A stretch of DNA of 64,000 bases, from positions 247,120,422 through 247,184,421 of the forward strand of contig CM066321.1 in the NCBI GenBank assembly GCA_033807775.1, written 5' to 3'. Below, piece by piece: positions 26,194 to 37,940 of this stretch; position 1 is the first letter of the stretch, and each line of letters opens with the position of its first letter. The position numbers were made by a program, and so were the translations under genes. This DNA is from Saussurea involucrata. Taxonomy: Eukaryota; Streptophyta; Magnoliopsida; Asterales; Asteraceae. Under the pieces are notes generated by a model, which was given only the letters and a program-made list of their open reading frames with translations, was not told the DNA's origin and made no database searches.

Positions 26194-26324
26194 ACTTGTA
26201 CTTATTTCTTTTCTTTTTGCATTGTAATATCTTGAAGGAATAGTACAAAGGCTAACAGAGGGAAAAGTTCTCTGTTCTTTTGTTTATATCTCTGCTACCT
26301 TGTATTTTCTTATTTTCAATACTT

Positions 26325-26333
26325 AGGGGGAGA
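26325..26333 (+). other. Element C polypurine tract
   Basis: AGGGGGAGA ending one base before the 3' LTR start; the Sirevirus-type AGGGGGAGATTG junction. Confidence 0.93.
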
Positions 26334-26334
26334 T

Positions 26335-27032
26335 TGTTAGTCCCAAAGCATCTGATGTAAAAGTATTGAAAATAGTTCAATTCAGAAGACCAACAGAGAT
26401 CAGACAGAAGACCTGGAAGATTCATCAAAGACCGACAGATCCAAACAGAGCTCATCAGAGCTCTGTCGAAGAATTCCAGCAAGAGAACAAGTATTTCAAC
26501 AGAAGATCAACAGAGCTCTTGCAACAGAGCTCTGTGGAGAAAAAGACCTCTGTCAGTCTAAGTCTCACAGGAAATGAAGTGTCAGACATGTGTCCACAAT
26601 TTCCACGTATGCCCTAAAGATTGGAGACACACTTTCCACGTGTCATTCAGGGGTACGACAGTACACTGTCTACACTTTATCAGGTCTATAAATAGCGAGG
26701 TAGTGGAACAACAATTGTAAGCTTTTTGGAAGAATAGTTTTCCACATTTGAAAAAGCATGCACTGCAGTATTTCCATAGCACTACTTCGTACGATACTGT
26801 CCTGTGAGATTTCCGAACACTCTCTTGAACATATTCTTGGAGTGATTCATTTTATCAATATACGAGCAGTGTTCTTTGTTTGATTTCATTATCATTTTAC
26901 TGTTCTATATTTTGATCTTCACAGTTCAGTTATTGTTTACACAATCACTCACTTTAATGGCTTTGCTTAAAATGCTTCCGCTGTCTAATTATTTACCATT
27001 ATCGTGATACAACGTGAATCTGGGAACCTACA
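26335..27032 (+). repeat. Element C 3' LTR
   Basis: 698 bases, same length as the 5' copy. Among the ~8 differences, about half are G/T or A/C transversions. Confidence 0.95.
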
Positions 27033-27037
27033 AAGAC

Positions 27038-29931
27038 GCAACCACCACTTCATCTCGAAAGAGAAAACAATCTACATCCCCACTTGGCATCAATAAGACC
27101 AAGAAGATTTCCAAGGAGCAACCCCCCAAGCCTTCCTAGGCTGAAGACTCCGCGTATGTCTCTCTACAAAAGACGCTGGAAGGTTTCGTGGCACGCTCCG
27201 CCACATCTGCTGAACCTACCTCTTCAATACCCACTTCAGTGCCTCAAGACACTGAAGTTATCTTGGATCAGGACCCCCCTTCCTCAGCACCTCTAAGTGT
27301 TGGTGAATTATTCTTCAGCAGATCCAACGCTGAATCCGTTGCCCCATCCTTCTTCACCACCTTCTCTCTCTCATCTCAATCTTTGGTCACTCCACCTCTA
27401 TTTCCCACTTTCTCTGCAACAAAATGTTATTAATTTGGAAGATACTCATGCCGCTGAACTACAAGGCATACTGCAGCAAAATAAAGGACCTGAAGGCGCT
27501 TCCAGTCATCAAACGCTGGAAGATGACATGGAAGACGCGTCCGGCTATCGTGACTTCAACCAGTTTTTCAACCCGCCTCCAGGTACCCTAAACACTCCTC
27601 TCTCTAGACCCCCAACTTCTGAGCTTTCCTTTGTTCATAAGTTTTTATCTATTGCAGGTCCTAATTTGGGGATAATCAACACGTCACTCACGGATTTGTG
27701 AAGAAAGGTGGAATCTCTCACCACCACTCTCTCAACAAACTCCTCAGCGGTTACAGATGGTGGGGATGCTTTAAAGAAACTCACCACTGAGGTGAAAGAG
27801 AAGGCCTCCAGTGCTGACTTACAAAAGCTGGAAGGTGGCTTCTCCACTGTTGCTGCAGCTCTCGCCGACAACTCTACCTCCATCAACACCTTGAACGCCA
27901 CCAACGGCACTCTCTCCAATAACTTCACCACCCTGTCCAGCGAAGTCACAACGCTGAAGACAGTGGTTGGAAATCCTCAAGGAGAGGTGTCATCTTTAAA
28001 GATGAAGATGGGCACCCTTACCCAAACAGTGGGTACTGCCAATAATTTGCTGCAACAAATCCTGGATCGTCTGAACACTCCAACGGTCCCTCCTTCCCAC
28101 TTTACTCAGGTCGATCGAGAAACCCTGGAGAAAATCAGCCCTGCTATATCTGGCCTAGAAGACAGATTGGCAGCGGTTGAAAAACGATCAAGCTTCCCTG
28201 GCCCGAAGACAGGGAAACTGGTACTGCTGCTGCTACCGCTGGTACCTCCCCCATCCATCACGTGGAAGAGGGGGAGAAGACTCAAGAAGTTCTTCCCCAT
28301 GACTCTGAGGGGGAGAAAATTGCTGATAAACCTCAGGGAGTTGAAAACCCTGAGGGAACCGAATTCTCCCTACACGCCGATTCTGAGGGGGAGAATGTCG
28401 AAGAACATGCTGACTCTCCAGTGCAAGATGAGTCTAAAGAAGAAGAAGACGATGAAGATCTTGATCTTCATGATGACGAACCCTCATCATCACTTGATAA
28501 TGATGATGACGATGATGATGATGATGTTGACTTCTCCTTCCAGCCCAAACCCAGAAAGACCCCTGCTCTCAAAGGGGTAGTTATCAAAGAATCAGGGGAG
28601 GGGACCAGAACCAAACCTGCAGCTACTGAAGCTGACAAAGGCAAAAACAAAGGCCTTGCAACAACGAACAACTTGGCTATTCTCTTCAGCAAGCCACTTT
28701 GTCAGGTAACTTATTTATTTTTCCCTTACACTGCATCCCTCCTCTATCCTTTCTCAACCTCAATTCTACTCTCTATAAAGCCTCTATACACTTAACCTCA
28801 TTCTTTCTCTATCTCTTCTCCCAAATGATCTTACCTATGTGATCGTTCTATTTCAGCTAGTCCTCTCCCCTGCTTGAGGGTCAAGCTGAAGCTCCAGCTA
28901 CAACTACAATAATCCCAGCCCCAAGTGCTGATGAAATAATCTCGGTCTTAGACTTCGCTGAGACCGATGAACAAGAAGAAGAACTGCTCTCGCACAAGAA
29001 AGGACCTTCCTTGGTTCCTCAAAAGCCAAGTGAAGAAGAAATGAAAAAGAGAGCAGCTATGATTCAAAAGTTTGAGGATCAGCGCATTGTTCCTTTTCAT
29101 CTCAACATCCTATTAAAAAGTGAAATCGTTGAATCCCTCAGAGCTGAGAAACTCCTGGCTGAACGCAAGAAGGCCGAAGAAAAAGATAAAGAATATGCCT
29201 TAGAACTTGCTCAGCGTTCAGTTGATGATCCAGTCCTGAAGAAATTCCCTGTTGATGTCCAACGAAAACTGATAAAGGAGGCACAGAAGATCAACCAGGA
29301 AAAGACCAAAGTCAGCGACACCACACTGGAATGGTGCAAGAAGATGTGCCACTGCAGACAACATGGATCAAGGATAAGCGATGTAAATGTCAAAGGGAGA
29401 TATGCTATGAAATTTGATAAAAAGGTACCGATTGTTCATGTTCAAGTAGTCAGAGAAAGCGGCCACTTCAGAACTTGCTACATGTCAGACCTGGATAAAT
29501 TCGGTTTTGCTGAATGGTTGGAAATGAGAATCGCAATTCAGTGATCCCGTTCTACTTTCAAGACCTATGTTGAACAATCCATAAACAGGCTGATCGACTT
29601 GGTAACCTCAGCGATTGATATTCCTCCTCCACCAATTCAGAAGAAACGAGCTGCTCCAAAGAAGAAGAAGACTCCTTCCTCTCCAGGTCCTGCAATAAGA
29701 AACGTGACAGGGATTGATTTCTCTTGTGAAGCAGTTCTTGGCCCTGCCCCTGACCTCTCCGTACTCTACATATCTCTACCTCCAGCTGAAGATTTCATCC
29801 TTGGTAAAGTGATAAGCAATCCTTATGGCATCTTCCTCTATGACTTCAATGGTCGCAAATGCTTTCAACGCATCTCTGAATTATACAAAACTCCAATCGA
29901 ACAACTCAGAGATTTACTCTACTGGTGCTAA
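27038..29931 (+). pseudogene. Element A extra ORF, remainder after element C
   Basis: Continues directly from 13860 after removing C and one target copy. Visible parts in changing frames: a basic SSRKRKQS stretch, Ser/Pro-rich segment, coiled coil (27708-28000, LTTTLSTNSS to LKTVVG), acidic Asp/Glu run (28420-28560), Lys/Glu helix (29020-29240) and a C-terminal module (29395-29930: VVRESGHFRT, GIFLYDFNGRKCF, ELYKTPIEQLRDLL) resembling the C-terminal modules of C and D. Breaks include a TGA at 27699 and stops near 29542. Candidate GT-AG introns lie at 27583-27657 and 28706-28860; the second joins two frames in phase. GAGGGGGAGAA occurs three times (28268, 28307, 28385). Function unknown. Confidence 0.65.
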
Positions 29932-30334
29932 TACAAACACAGTATACTTGGATCACTCCTAAAACAACATCTACCGCGAAGCCAAGAAAAGAAGGGAATA
30001 GGGAGTCACAGTCCCTGATTGGATGATTCTAGAGACTGATACTCTTGATGAACTCGTCAAGAAAGAACATAAGATTTCTTTTGTAATTCTTCTATCTTTA
30101 TCACCTTGTAACTTTTCTGTACTTGTAATTATTATTCGTTTTACTTGTAATTTTTCCACTTCCCTTTGTAACTGATACGAAGTTTAATGAAAAATTTCAG
30201 TGAATGTACTTTACTCCATCGGTACTTAAAAAGATCCCTGAAAACAGTAAATGGGACAAATATCTTATGAGTCCTTTTTATCCTTATGTTTTCTTACTTA
30301 GCAATTTTCCTTTATTGCTATGTCATAATCAAAT
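29932..30334 (+). other. Element A 3' noncoding region
   Basis: AT-rich; a few more extra-ORF-like codons may persist to about 30060, after which nothing coding is visible before the polypurine tract. Confidence 0.6.
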
Positions 30335-30343
30335 AGGGGGAGA
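30335..30343 (+). other. Element A polypurine tract
   Basis: AGGGGGAGA immediately before the LTR start TGTTGATCC. Confidence 0.93.
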
Positions 30344-30344
30344 T

Positions 30345-31305
30345 TGTTGATCCAAACCCTCAGTGATTTGATAATGACTCTGAGAAACACTTAGTGAAAA
30401 TTGTAAGTAGACAATATGTATTAATGTTTTGTCATAAAAAAAAAATACTAAGTCTGTTTAGTATCGCTGATGAAAACATGCTTTAATTTCTGCATTCAGC
30501 GAACACTGTTCATCAGCGAGCCCTGAGCCTGTTCAGTCTCACTGATGATCGCTGATAGTTTAAGTTGTTTACTTATGATCCCTGAAGACAAGATTCACGT
30601 CAACCATATTCTACGCTGAAGTCGAAGATCAAGCCGAAGAACCAGCGACAAAGACTACTAATGAACTGATGCGGATATCAGCGAAGCCAAGACCTGTCCA
30701 CTCAACGTGAAGTTTCAAGTAGAAGACTTCAGTGAACGCTGAACTTTATCATTCACTGATAAAGAATCATTCAGCGAACGCTGATCATGAAGCCTCCTCT
30801 ACAAGTAACTTTTGTCTTATCCCCTTGCACTCCTTTTGTACGATCTGTCAGAACGGACATCTCTTTTGTCCAGAATCGTACAACCAACTCTGATCTTACA
30901 CTGTTCATCATGCGGCCACTAGGTTGTCTACTGAAGTCAAGACATGCAACCAACCAGAGGCTGCCACGTATAAAAGTGTACTGTTGTGCATTAAATGCAT
31001 GCAGTATATAAAGAGAACCCTACTTCTTTTGTGAAGTGCTCGAACCTTTCTTCTCGCTGAACTATTGTGTGATAGAATACTCTCCATAGTGTTCTAGCTT
31101 TTCTTAATCTCTATTTCTAGTGCAAGAAATCTTAGTGATTCTCATAGTTTGTTTAGATTAGGTTTATTCCTTAATCTTGTTCTGCAACAAATTGTAAATT
31201 GTTTGATTTATATCAATAAACAATTTAGAAAGATAAAAATCGTGTGTTTGTATTCAACCCCCCCCCCCCCTTCTACAAACTTGTATAACCCTTTCGGGAC
31301 CAACA
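30345..31305 (+). repeat. Element A 3' LTR (961 bp)
   Basis: TGTTGATCC to GGGACCAACA. It contains many CGCTGA/TCAGCG words, TATA box TATATAAAG near 31007 and the C-run before the end. The polypurine tract lies directly upstream. Confidence 0.93.
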
Positions 31306-31351
31306 CAGTTTGGTATCGGAGCTTTGTTACCCAAGTGAGTTCATCTTTTCA
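31306..31351 (+). other. Primer-site-like remnant just right of element A
   Basis: CAGTTTGGTATCGGAGCTTT begins one base after A's 3' LTR. It contains an 11 of 12 match to the tRNA-Met primer site but is followed by only ~30 bases of leader-like DNA. Either A inserted beside the primer site of an older element, or a second A-family internal region was truncated here. Confidence 0.5.
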
Positions 31352-31479
31352 TGAAATAACATGTATTTTATCAAATTAATGAGCAAATTGATATTGTTAA
31401 GAGTATTGGATATTTATGGTTAAGTCATATAATAAGATGATTAGATGGGTGTCGATCTATGTCGAGGAATTGGTATGCA

Positions 31480-31800
31480 GGTCGAAGTTACCGGATGAGT
31501 TTAATAGTGTCCGATAATTTCCTTTTAGTGGTGTCCGGTAATTATTTTCGATGGTGTCCGATAAAATTTTAAGGGTGGAATCATCCGGTAAGCACATGTT
31601 TTCCGGATAACTAGTTACCGGATGGTATCCGGATTCCTTTGGTTTCCGGACGCCATCCGGATTGTATGTGTTCCCGAATTCCGCTGGTTTCCGGGTATGA
31701 GTTCCGGACAAATGACCGGATAGTATTGTATCTGGAATTTTTTGATGTTCCAGATACTTTGGATGTTACCGGATAAATGTTCCGGATTTGTTTCCGGATA
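31480..31800. repeat. TTACCGGAT / TTCCGGATAA motif array in F LTR
   Basis: Roughly 18 copies of GTTACCGGAT, TTCCGGATAA, GTCCGGTAAT and variants in ~320 bases, like the arrays in element E. Confidence 0.75.
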
Positions 31801-32035
31801 TAATTCTAAACTGTTTGTATTTGGGTCTGGAATAGTTTACTGAACAAGTTATTTGAATAATTCTGTGAAGTGATGAATTGTTCAGATAAGTTTGATGAGA
31901 ATGAAATATAATGGGATGTTAACTGTACGAACATAGTAATAACTTGAATAAAGTTATGATATGAAATATTATGTGTTTAAGTTGTTATGCACGAATGCTA
32001 GTAATTGTAATCGATCCATAGGCAGTGAAATTATT

Positions 32036-32325
32036 TGAAAACGTGGAATAGGCATGAGTTAAATTGTAATTCCCGTTGACGTGAAATGAGGAATAGGCAT
32101 AAAGTAAATTGTAATTCCCATTTCGTATTGTGACGTGAAATGAGGAATAGGCATAAAGTAAATTGTAATTCCCATTTCGTATTGTGACGTGAAATCTTGG
32201 AATTGGCGTGAGTTAATCGTAATTCCTGATTTCTATGGGAAGATAAGAGATAGGCATGAGTTAATTGTAATCTCTACTTCCACTCCAAGAAATAGGCATA
32301 AAGTAAATTGTAATTTCTTGGACAT
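32036..32325. repeat. ~50 bp tandem repeat in F LTR
   Basis: About six units on the pattern GGAATAGGCATAAAGTAAAT then TGTAATTCCC. Two central units are identical over about 50 bases; the outer ones are degenerate. Confidence 0.85.
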
Positions 32326-32879
32326 GAGCAATGATCTAGAATCCGTGATGATTCGTAGTAGGCTCTCGAACGTGATGATATGACTTAGTGTTAGTCATAT
32401 TCATGGAATCGGGTATATTCCCTTCATCGAAAGATGTTATGTGTACGGTAAGAATGGTGGCAAATCAGGTTTGTTTATATGCTTTGCTTACATTTGGTTT
32501 CGAAGCTTATAAAGTGTTAATTTGGAAAACTGGATGTTCTCACTAGGCGTAAGCCTAATCTTTTCAAATTAACTTTTCTTACCAGGTAATAGCTCGGGAA
32601 GGAATAAGCATGGATGAAGGTTGAGAAGTTCCAGAGCTATGCTTTTGGTGACGTAATGGAGAAGTTAGGAAAGCATTGATGTTTTGGAGATTTGTAGACA
32701 ACCCTTATAATCTGATCGCGCACGTTATGGATTAGATTAGTAGGTTGTTTACAATAGTTGGATGTATATATGAACCTCGTTATGACTTATCCATTTATGT
32801 ATAAAATATTTGGAAATAGTTGTATTGGACCTTATAAAATTAAGGTTTAAAATTGTTGTGATTTTTGGATGTTTCAGTT

Positions 32880-32891
32880 TGGTATCAGAGC
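32880..32891 (+). other. Primer binding site of element F
   Basis: TGGTATCAGAGC three bases after the LTR end. The ~335 bases to the gag ATG are noncoding leader. Confidence 0.9.
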
Positions 32892-33227
32892 TGTAGTTTA
32901 AGTGAACTAGGTATGATCGTGAGATACCTAGACTTAAGCTGAGTTGAATTAAGCTATGATTTGTGAGATTTGGGTAGAAGTGCTAAGACGGGATAGTCTT
33001 ATAGTCGACGGAAATATGTGAATTAAGAATTGTGATGATGGTAACAAGGATTCTTATGTATAGTATGTTCATAATTTCAATTAGCTACTGTTATTATGAA
33101 TATATTGTTACGTAAGTATACTTGTTTTAAAAATTTTATGGTGATTAATGAACGTTAAATTACGTTTCCTGTGTTTGAGTATGTATAGCCATTTCTTATG
33201 GTTATCTTTTGAATATCTCAGAATACG

Positions 33228-35121
33228 ATGGTGAATACACCAACCAGATCCCCTAATTCTTCGGAAGAGAGGGCAGTGAGTGAATGGGTGGTGGAGAAGC
33301 AACCTGAAAGGGGTGGAGCTTACGAAAGTCCACCAATGCCACCTATAATAGGAGGAGGAGAAAGTCAAGCGCAATGAATGAATGCCGATACATATAATCC
33401 GGTGACGACGGAATCCACCATGGAGTCCAAAATGATGGAAAATATGATGCGAGCGATGAATGCGTCACTGGCACAACAATCAGAAATGTTCATGAAGGTG
33501 TTAAATGACAGAAGTGCCGAGTCACGAAGACCTGATGCGGAACTGGTGTTGTAACTTCGTCCTGTTAACACAACATTGAATGTTAACAGGAGAGTGGAGA
33601 GAGTTTGCTCGTATAAAATGTTTCTGAGTTGCAAGCAACCGGAGTTTGCTGGGTCAGATAATCCAATTGCTTGTATGACTTGGATTAGAAAAATGGAGCA
33701 AGCCTTTAGAGCTTGCTAGTGTGACAAAGAATCGAAGGTCAGGTTCAGTTCTCAAATGTTACGGGGCAACGCTTTGACTTGGTGGAATATTGTAACATCG
33801 ATAGTGACGGCTCCAGTTTTGGCTGCTATGACCTGGGAGTCATTCAAAAGAAAGATTCTAGAAAAGTACTGCAATGAGAATGAAATATACCGAATTGAAG
33901 AAGAGTTTCGAACTCTTAAGAAAGGAAACTTGTCAGTAAGGGTGCGTTTAGTACGCAGACAGGATAGAACAGGACATGACGGAACAGGACAGAACAGTTG
34001 TTCAGCGTTTGGTAAATAGGACTGGACAGAACATAACAGATAACATTAGATGAAATAAAATAAATAAACTTTAAAGAATGAGTGAAATATACAATAGAAC
34101 GTGTATTTGATGTTTTATGATAGAATTAGATTTTATTTTGAGGTTATATTGGTAAAACACAAGCTTGTTCCACCTTGTACGTTCCAGCTTGTTCCATGGG
34201 GTAGGGGTGGAACAGGCCTGTTCGACTTTGTTCCACTCTGTTCCTGTCTGTTCCACATAATAGTCTTGCCAAACATGGAGTAGTGATCCCTGTTCTGTTC
34301 TGTCCTGTTCTGTCCAGTGTACCAAACGTACCCTAAGAGAATATACTCGAATATTCTTGGAAAAGCTGAACTTAGTGGGGCATGTGGCTCCAACTTAAAA
34401 AGAGAAGATTAAATCCTACCTGAAGGGCTTACCGGCTGACATGATGTCAAGAGTTCGGAATTCAAAAGCTTTGACACAGAGGGAGACGATAGAGGAAGCT
34501 AAGATAATCGATGAGGTATATGCCAGAGACAAAGAGGAAAAGGCTCAAGGGGGAGAGAAAGAAAATGTTCGCTTTGAGTCTCGACGGGAACCGAACTAGT
34601 GCCAGAAATGCCGAAGCAAACATTTTGGCCCGTGCCGAGTGGTCTCAAATGAATGTTTTAAATGTGGGAAGAGTGGTCACCAAGTTGCAAACTGTCCCAT
34701 TAAAGGACCGACCAGTTTTGAATGTAAACAGCCCGACCATTTCCGAAAGGATTTCCCAAAGTTAAGGAAGAGCGGGAATCAAGAAAGGAAGGCAAATACT
34801 CCAAGGCCAGTGGGTAGGGCATTTCATATGACTGCTGATGAGGCAAAGGAATCTAAAGATGTTGTTTCTGGTACATTTCTTGTTAACACTATTCCTGCAC
34901 GGCTATTATTTGATTGTGGTGCCAATCTGTCTTTTATATCAATGTTGTTCTATCAGAAGTTAGCTATGCCTGTCACTACCTTGAAAGATGCTTTAGTAGT
35001 CGAAATAGCTAACGGGGGTCAAGTCTTAGTCCGAGAAAGACTTGAGGGTTGTATGATTATGATAGAGGAAAAGAAATTTCTGATTGACTTGATGTTGATG
35101 GAAATTAGGGGTTTGATCTAA
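33228..35121 (+). pseudogene. gag: Element F gag and protease (broken, split by a MITE)
   Basis: ATG 33228 opens MVNTPTRSPN. In-frame stops occur near 33375, 33550 and 33717 before the retrotransposon gag core (LRGNALTWWN, SFKRKILEKYC, EFRTLKKG), which the MITE interrupts at 33940. After the MITE the core resumes (KIKSYLKGLPADM), with a stop near 34396, a frame change and the CCHC knuckle CFKCGKSGHQVANC (about 34648-34690). The aspartic protease follows (FHMTADEAKESKDVVSGTFL, active site DCGANLSFIS with Cys in place of Ser). The frame changes at about 35115, just before IVGMDGL. Confidence 0.85.
33940..34333. mobile_element. PIF/Harbinger (Tourist-like) MITE, 394 bp
   Basis: Inverted ends GGGTGCGTTTAGTACGC and, at the right on the other strand, GGGTACGTTTGGTACAC, with inner GACAGAACAGGAC arms. 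The flanking TAA at 33937-33939 and 34334-34336 is the 3-base duplication of this superfamily. No coding capacity. It interrupts the gag core of F. Confidence 0.92.
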
Positions 35122-37940
35122 TCGTTGGTATGGATGGGTTGACAATTAATCGGGAAGAAATTCTATGTGCCAAGAAATTAATTCGGATTCCTATGCTCGA
35201 CAATGGTGATGTATTCATCTATGGGGAAAAGAGAAAAGGAGAGATTCCACTAATTTCTATTGCCAATGCGCGTAGGTGTCTAGTAAAAGGATGTTTATCC
35301 TATTTAGCATATGTTTTGGATGCTAAAATTGAAAAGAAGAGAGCGGATGATATAAAGGTGGTACGAGAATTCCCAGATGTGTTCCCTGATGATCTTCCAG
35401 GTTTACCGCCAGAACGACATGTAGAGTTCATAATTGATCTTGTTCCTGGAGCGGCACCGATAACACGTGCGCCGTATCGTTTAGCACCGGACGAAATGAA
35501 AGAGATGATGTCTTAACTGCAAGAGCTATTGGAAAAGGGATTTGTTAGGCCAAGTTCTTCACCTTGGGGAGCTTCGATATTATTTGTCAAAAAGAAGGAC
35601 AACACTATGAGAATGTGGATTGACTACCGGGAGCTGAATAAGGTGACTATTAAGAATAAGTATCCGCTTCCAAGGATTGATGATTTATTTGATCAACTCC
35701 AAGGTGCGGGATGCTTTTCCAAGATTGATCTGAGGTCGGGTTATCATCAAGTAAGAGTAAGAGATGAAGATATACCCAAGATGGCGTTCAGAACAAGGTA
35801 TGGGGATTATGAATTCCTCGTGATGCCTTTTGGGTTGACGAATGCTCCAGCTGTGTTCATGGATTTAATGAACAGAGTGTGTCGACCATTCTTAGATAAG
35901 TCTGTCATCGTGTTCATTGATGACATACTTGTTTATTCAAAGAATGAAGCCGATCACGAATGTCACCTTCGTGAAGTCTTAAGTGTTTTGAGAAAGGAGA
36001 AATTGTACGCCGAATTTTCAAAGTGTGAATTTTGGTTAAAAAAGGTACAATTTCTTGGTCATATGATTACTTCTGAAGGGGTTAAAGTGGGTTCGGAAAA
36101 GATAGAAGCAATGACGAACTGGGAGACACCAAAGAACGCATCAGAGATACGAAGTTTCTTGGGTCTGGCAGGTTATTACCGGAGATTTATAAAAGATTTC
36201 TCAAAGATCGCTTCTGCCTTGACAATCCTGGCGCGGAAGAATATGAAGTTTGTATGGACTGAAAAGCAAGAGTCAGCTTTCAGGACCTTACAAAAGAAGC
36301 TGTGTGAAGCTCCTGTTCTTGCACTACCAGAAGGAACCGAAGACTTGGTAGTGTATAGTGATGCGTCAAAGATGGGTTTGGGGTGTGTATTGATGCAACA
36401 TGGCAAGGTGATTGCTTATGCATCAAGACAACTCAAGGAGCATGAAAAGAATTATCATACCCATGATCTAGAATTGGCTGATGTGGTATTTGCATTGAAG
36501 TTGTGGCGACATTATCTATATGGAACAAAGTGCACTCTTTTTACTGATCATAAGAGTTTAAAACATGTCTTTGATCAGAAAGAGTTAAATATGAGGCAAA
36601 TACGTTGGTTAGAATTATTAGAGGATTATGACTGTGAATTGCATTATCATCTCGGTAAAGGAAATATTGTGGTTGATGCCTTAAGTAGAAAAGAATACAG
36701 TGGATGCTTGACAACGACTAACGCCAGGATTGATGTGATGGCAAGTCTAACTGAAAGGATCAAAGTGGCACAAGCGGAAGCATTATTAGAAGGAAATCTA
36801 AAAGAGGAAGTCATGGTCAAGCAACGTCTTCAACTGACTGAAGATGGTCGTGGGGTCAAACTGTTCCAAGGCCGTGTTTGGGTGCCAAAGGTGGGAGGAA
36901 ACCGAGAGTTAATTCTCGCAGACGCCCACAAGTCTAAATATTCTATACATCCTGGAAGTACTAAGATGTATAGAGATCTGAAGCTACACTATTGGTGGCC
37001 AACTATGAAATTGGAGGTGGCACAATGTGTAGAAAAGTGTGTGACGTGTTCGTTAGTAAAGGCTGAACATCAACGACCTTATGGAAGTCTACAGTCTTTG
37101 GAGATCCCAGAATGGAAGTGGGATAAGATTACCATGGACTTTGTGACTAAGTTACCAAGGACGTTGAAAGGTAACGATACTATTTGGGTAATTGTGGATC
37201 GATTAACCAAAAGTGCTCATTTTTTGGCAATGAAAGAAGCATCACCAATTGATAAGTTAGCCAAGATTTATATTGATGAAGTGGTGTCAAGACATGGTAT
37301 ACCAGTGTCTATAGTTTCTGATCATGACAGCCGATTTACTTTGAGGTTTTGGCAGTCACTGCAAGAAGAATTGGGCACACGAGTAAATTTGAGCACTACA
37401 TATCATCTACAAACGGACGAGCAAAGTGAAAGAACTATTCAAACTTTGGAAGACATGCTCAGGCCATGTGTGATTGATTTTGGAGGTAACTGGGATACGC
37501 ATTTACCCTTAGTGGAGTTTGCGTACAATAATAGTTATCATTCCAGTATTGGAAGAGCACCTTTCGAAGCCTTGTATGGACGGAAATGTAGAACTCCAGT
37601 ATGTTGGTTAAAAGCTGGAGAAAAACAATTTGTTGGTCCTGAAATTGTACAACAAACGGCTGATAAAGTGAAACAGATTCAGAAGCATATGAAGGCGGCT
37701 CAAGATCGACAAAAGAGTTACGCCGATCCGAAAAGAAGGCCGAAAGAATTCCAAGTTGGGGAGTGTGTGATGCTTAAGGTGTCCCCATGGAAAGGTGTGA
37801 TAAGATTTGGAAAACATGGAAAGTTGGGTCCTCGTTTTCTTGGACCTTTCACTATAATCAAGCGAGTAGGACTTCAAACATATCAGTTGGATCTTCCACC
37901 TGAATTGGAAGGAATCCACAATACCTTTCATGTCTGCTAT
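35122..37940 (+). pseudogene. pol: Element F pol: RT-RNase H-integrase (truncated by element I)
   Basis: Open except for a TAA at 35514. RT: PSSSPWGASILFVKKKD, SKIDLRSGYHQ, MPFGLTNAPAVF and the FIDD box (IVFIDDILVYS). RNase H: YSDASKMGLGC, HDLELADVVFAL, TDHKSL. Integrase: zinc region (HPGSTKMYRDLKLHYWWP, CVTCSLVK), catalytic Asp in TMDFVTKLP and SDHDSRF, Glu in QSERTIQTLEDML, and the C-terminal LGPRFLGPF and IHNTFHV. The frame then runs into the LTR of element I, so CYC and the stop at 37946 are not native. Confidence 0.93.

Larger units (their letters stand above)
13861..27032 (+). mobile_element. Element C: near-complete Sirevirus-like Ty1/copia retrotransposon
   Basis: Two 698-base LTRs (TGTTAGTCCC to GAACCTACA), primer site, gag, pol, spacer with promoter-like block, extra ORF and polypurine tract. 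A perfect 5-base target duplication, AAGAC, is at 13856-13860 and 27033-27037. About 8 differences were counted between the LTRs. It is inserted in the extra ORF of A. Premature stops in gag and pol and two frame changes in the extra ORF leave it defective. Confidence 0.95.
31352..32876 (+). repeat. Element F 5' LTR (left boundary approximate)
   Basis: The right end GATGTTTCA is followed by GTT and the primer site. A left end at TGAAATAACATG would give a TGAAA/TTTCA inverted terminus; TGTTAAGAG near 31394 is an alternative. With no second copy in the window the left end is not proven. CCGG-type and tandem repeats inside are listed separately. Confidence 0.55.
31352..37940 (+). mobile_element. 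Element F: Ty3/gypsy (Tekay/chromovirus-type), right part beyond the nested insertions
   Basis: 5' LTR (left edge uncertain), tRNA-Met type primer site, gag with zinc knuckle, protease, RT, RNase H and integrase in the Ty3/gypsy order (integrase last). It is cut at 37940 by element I right after the integrase C-terminal GPF/NTFHV motif, so the chromodomain and 3' LTR, if present, lie outside the window. A MITE sits in gag. Tekay/Del placement is inferred from RT and primer site type. Confidence 0.85.

Noticed and set aside
32036..32325. CRISPR or satellite array
   Set aside because: Only about six degenerate ~50-base units inside one LTR; no unique spacers.
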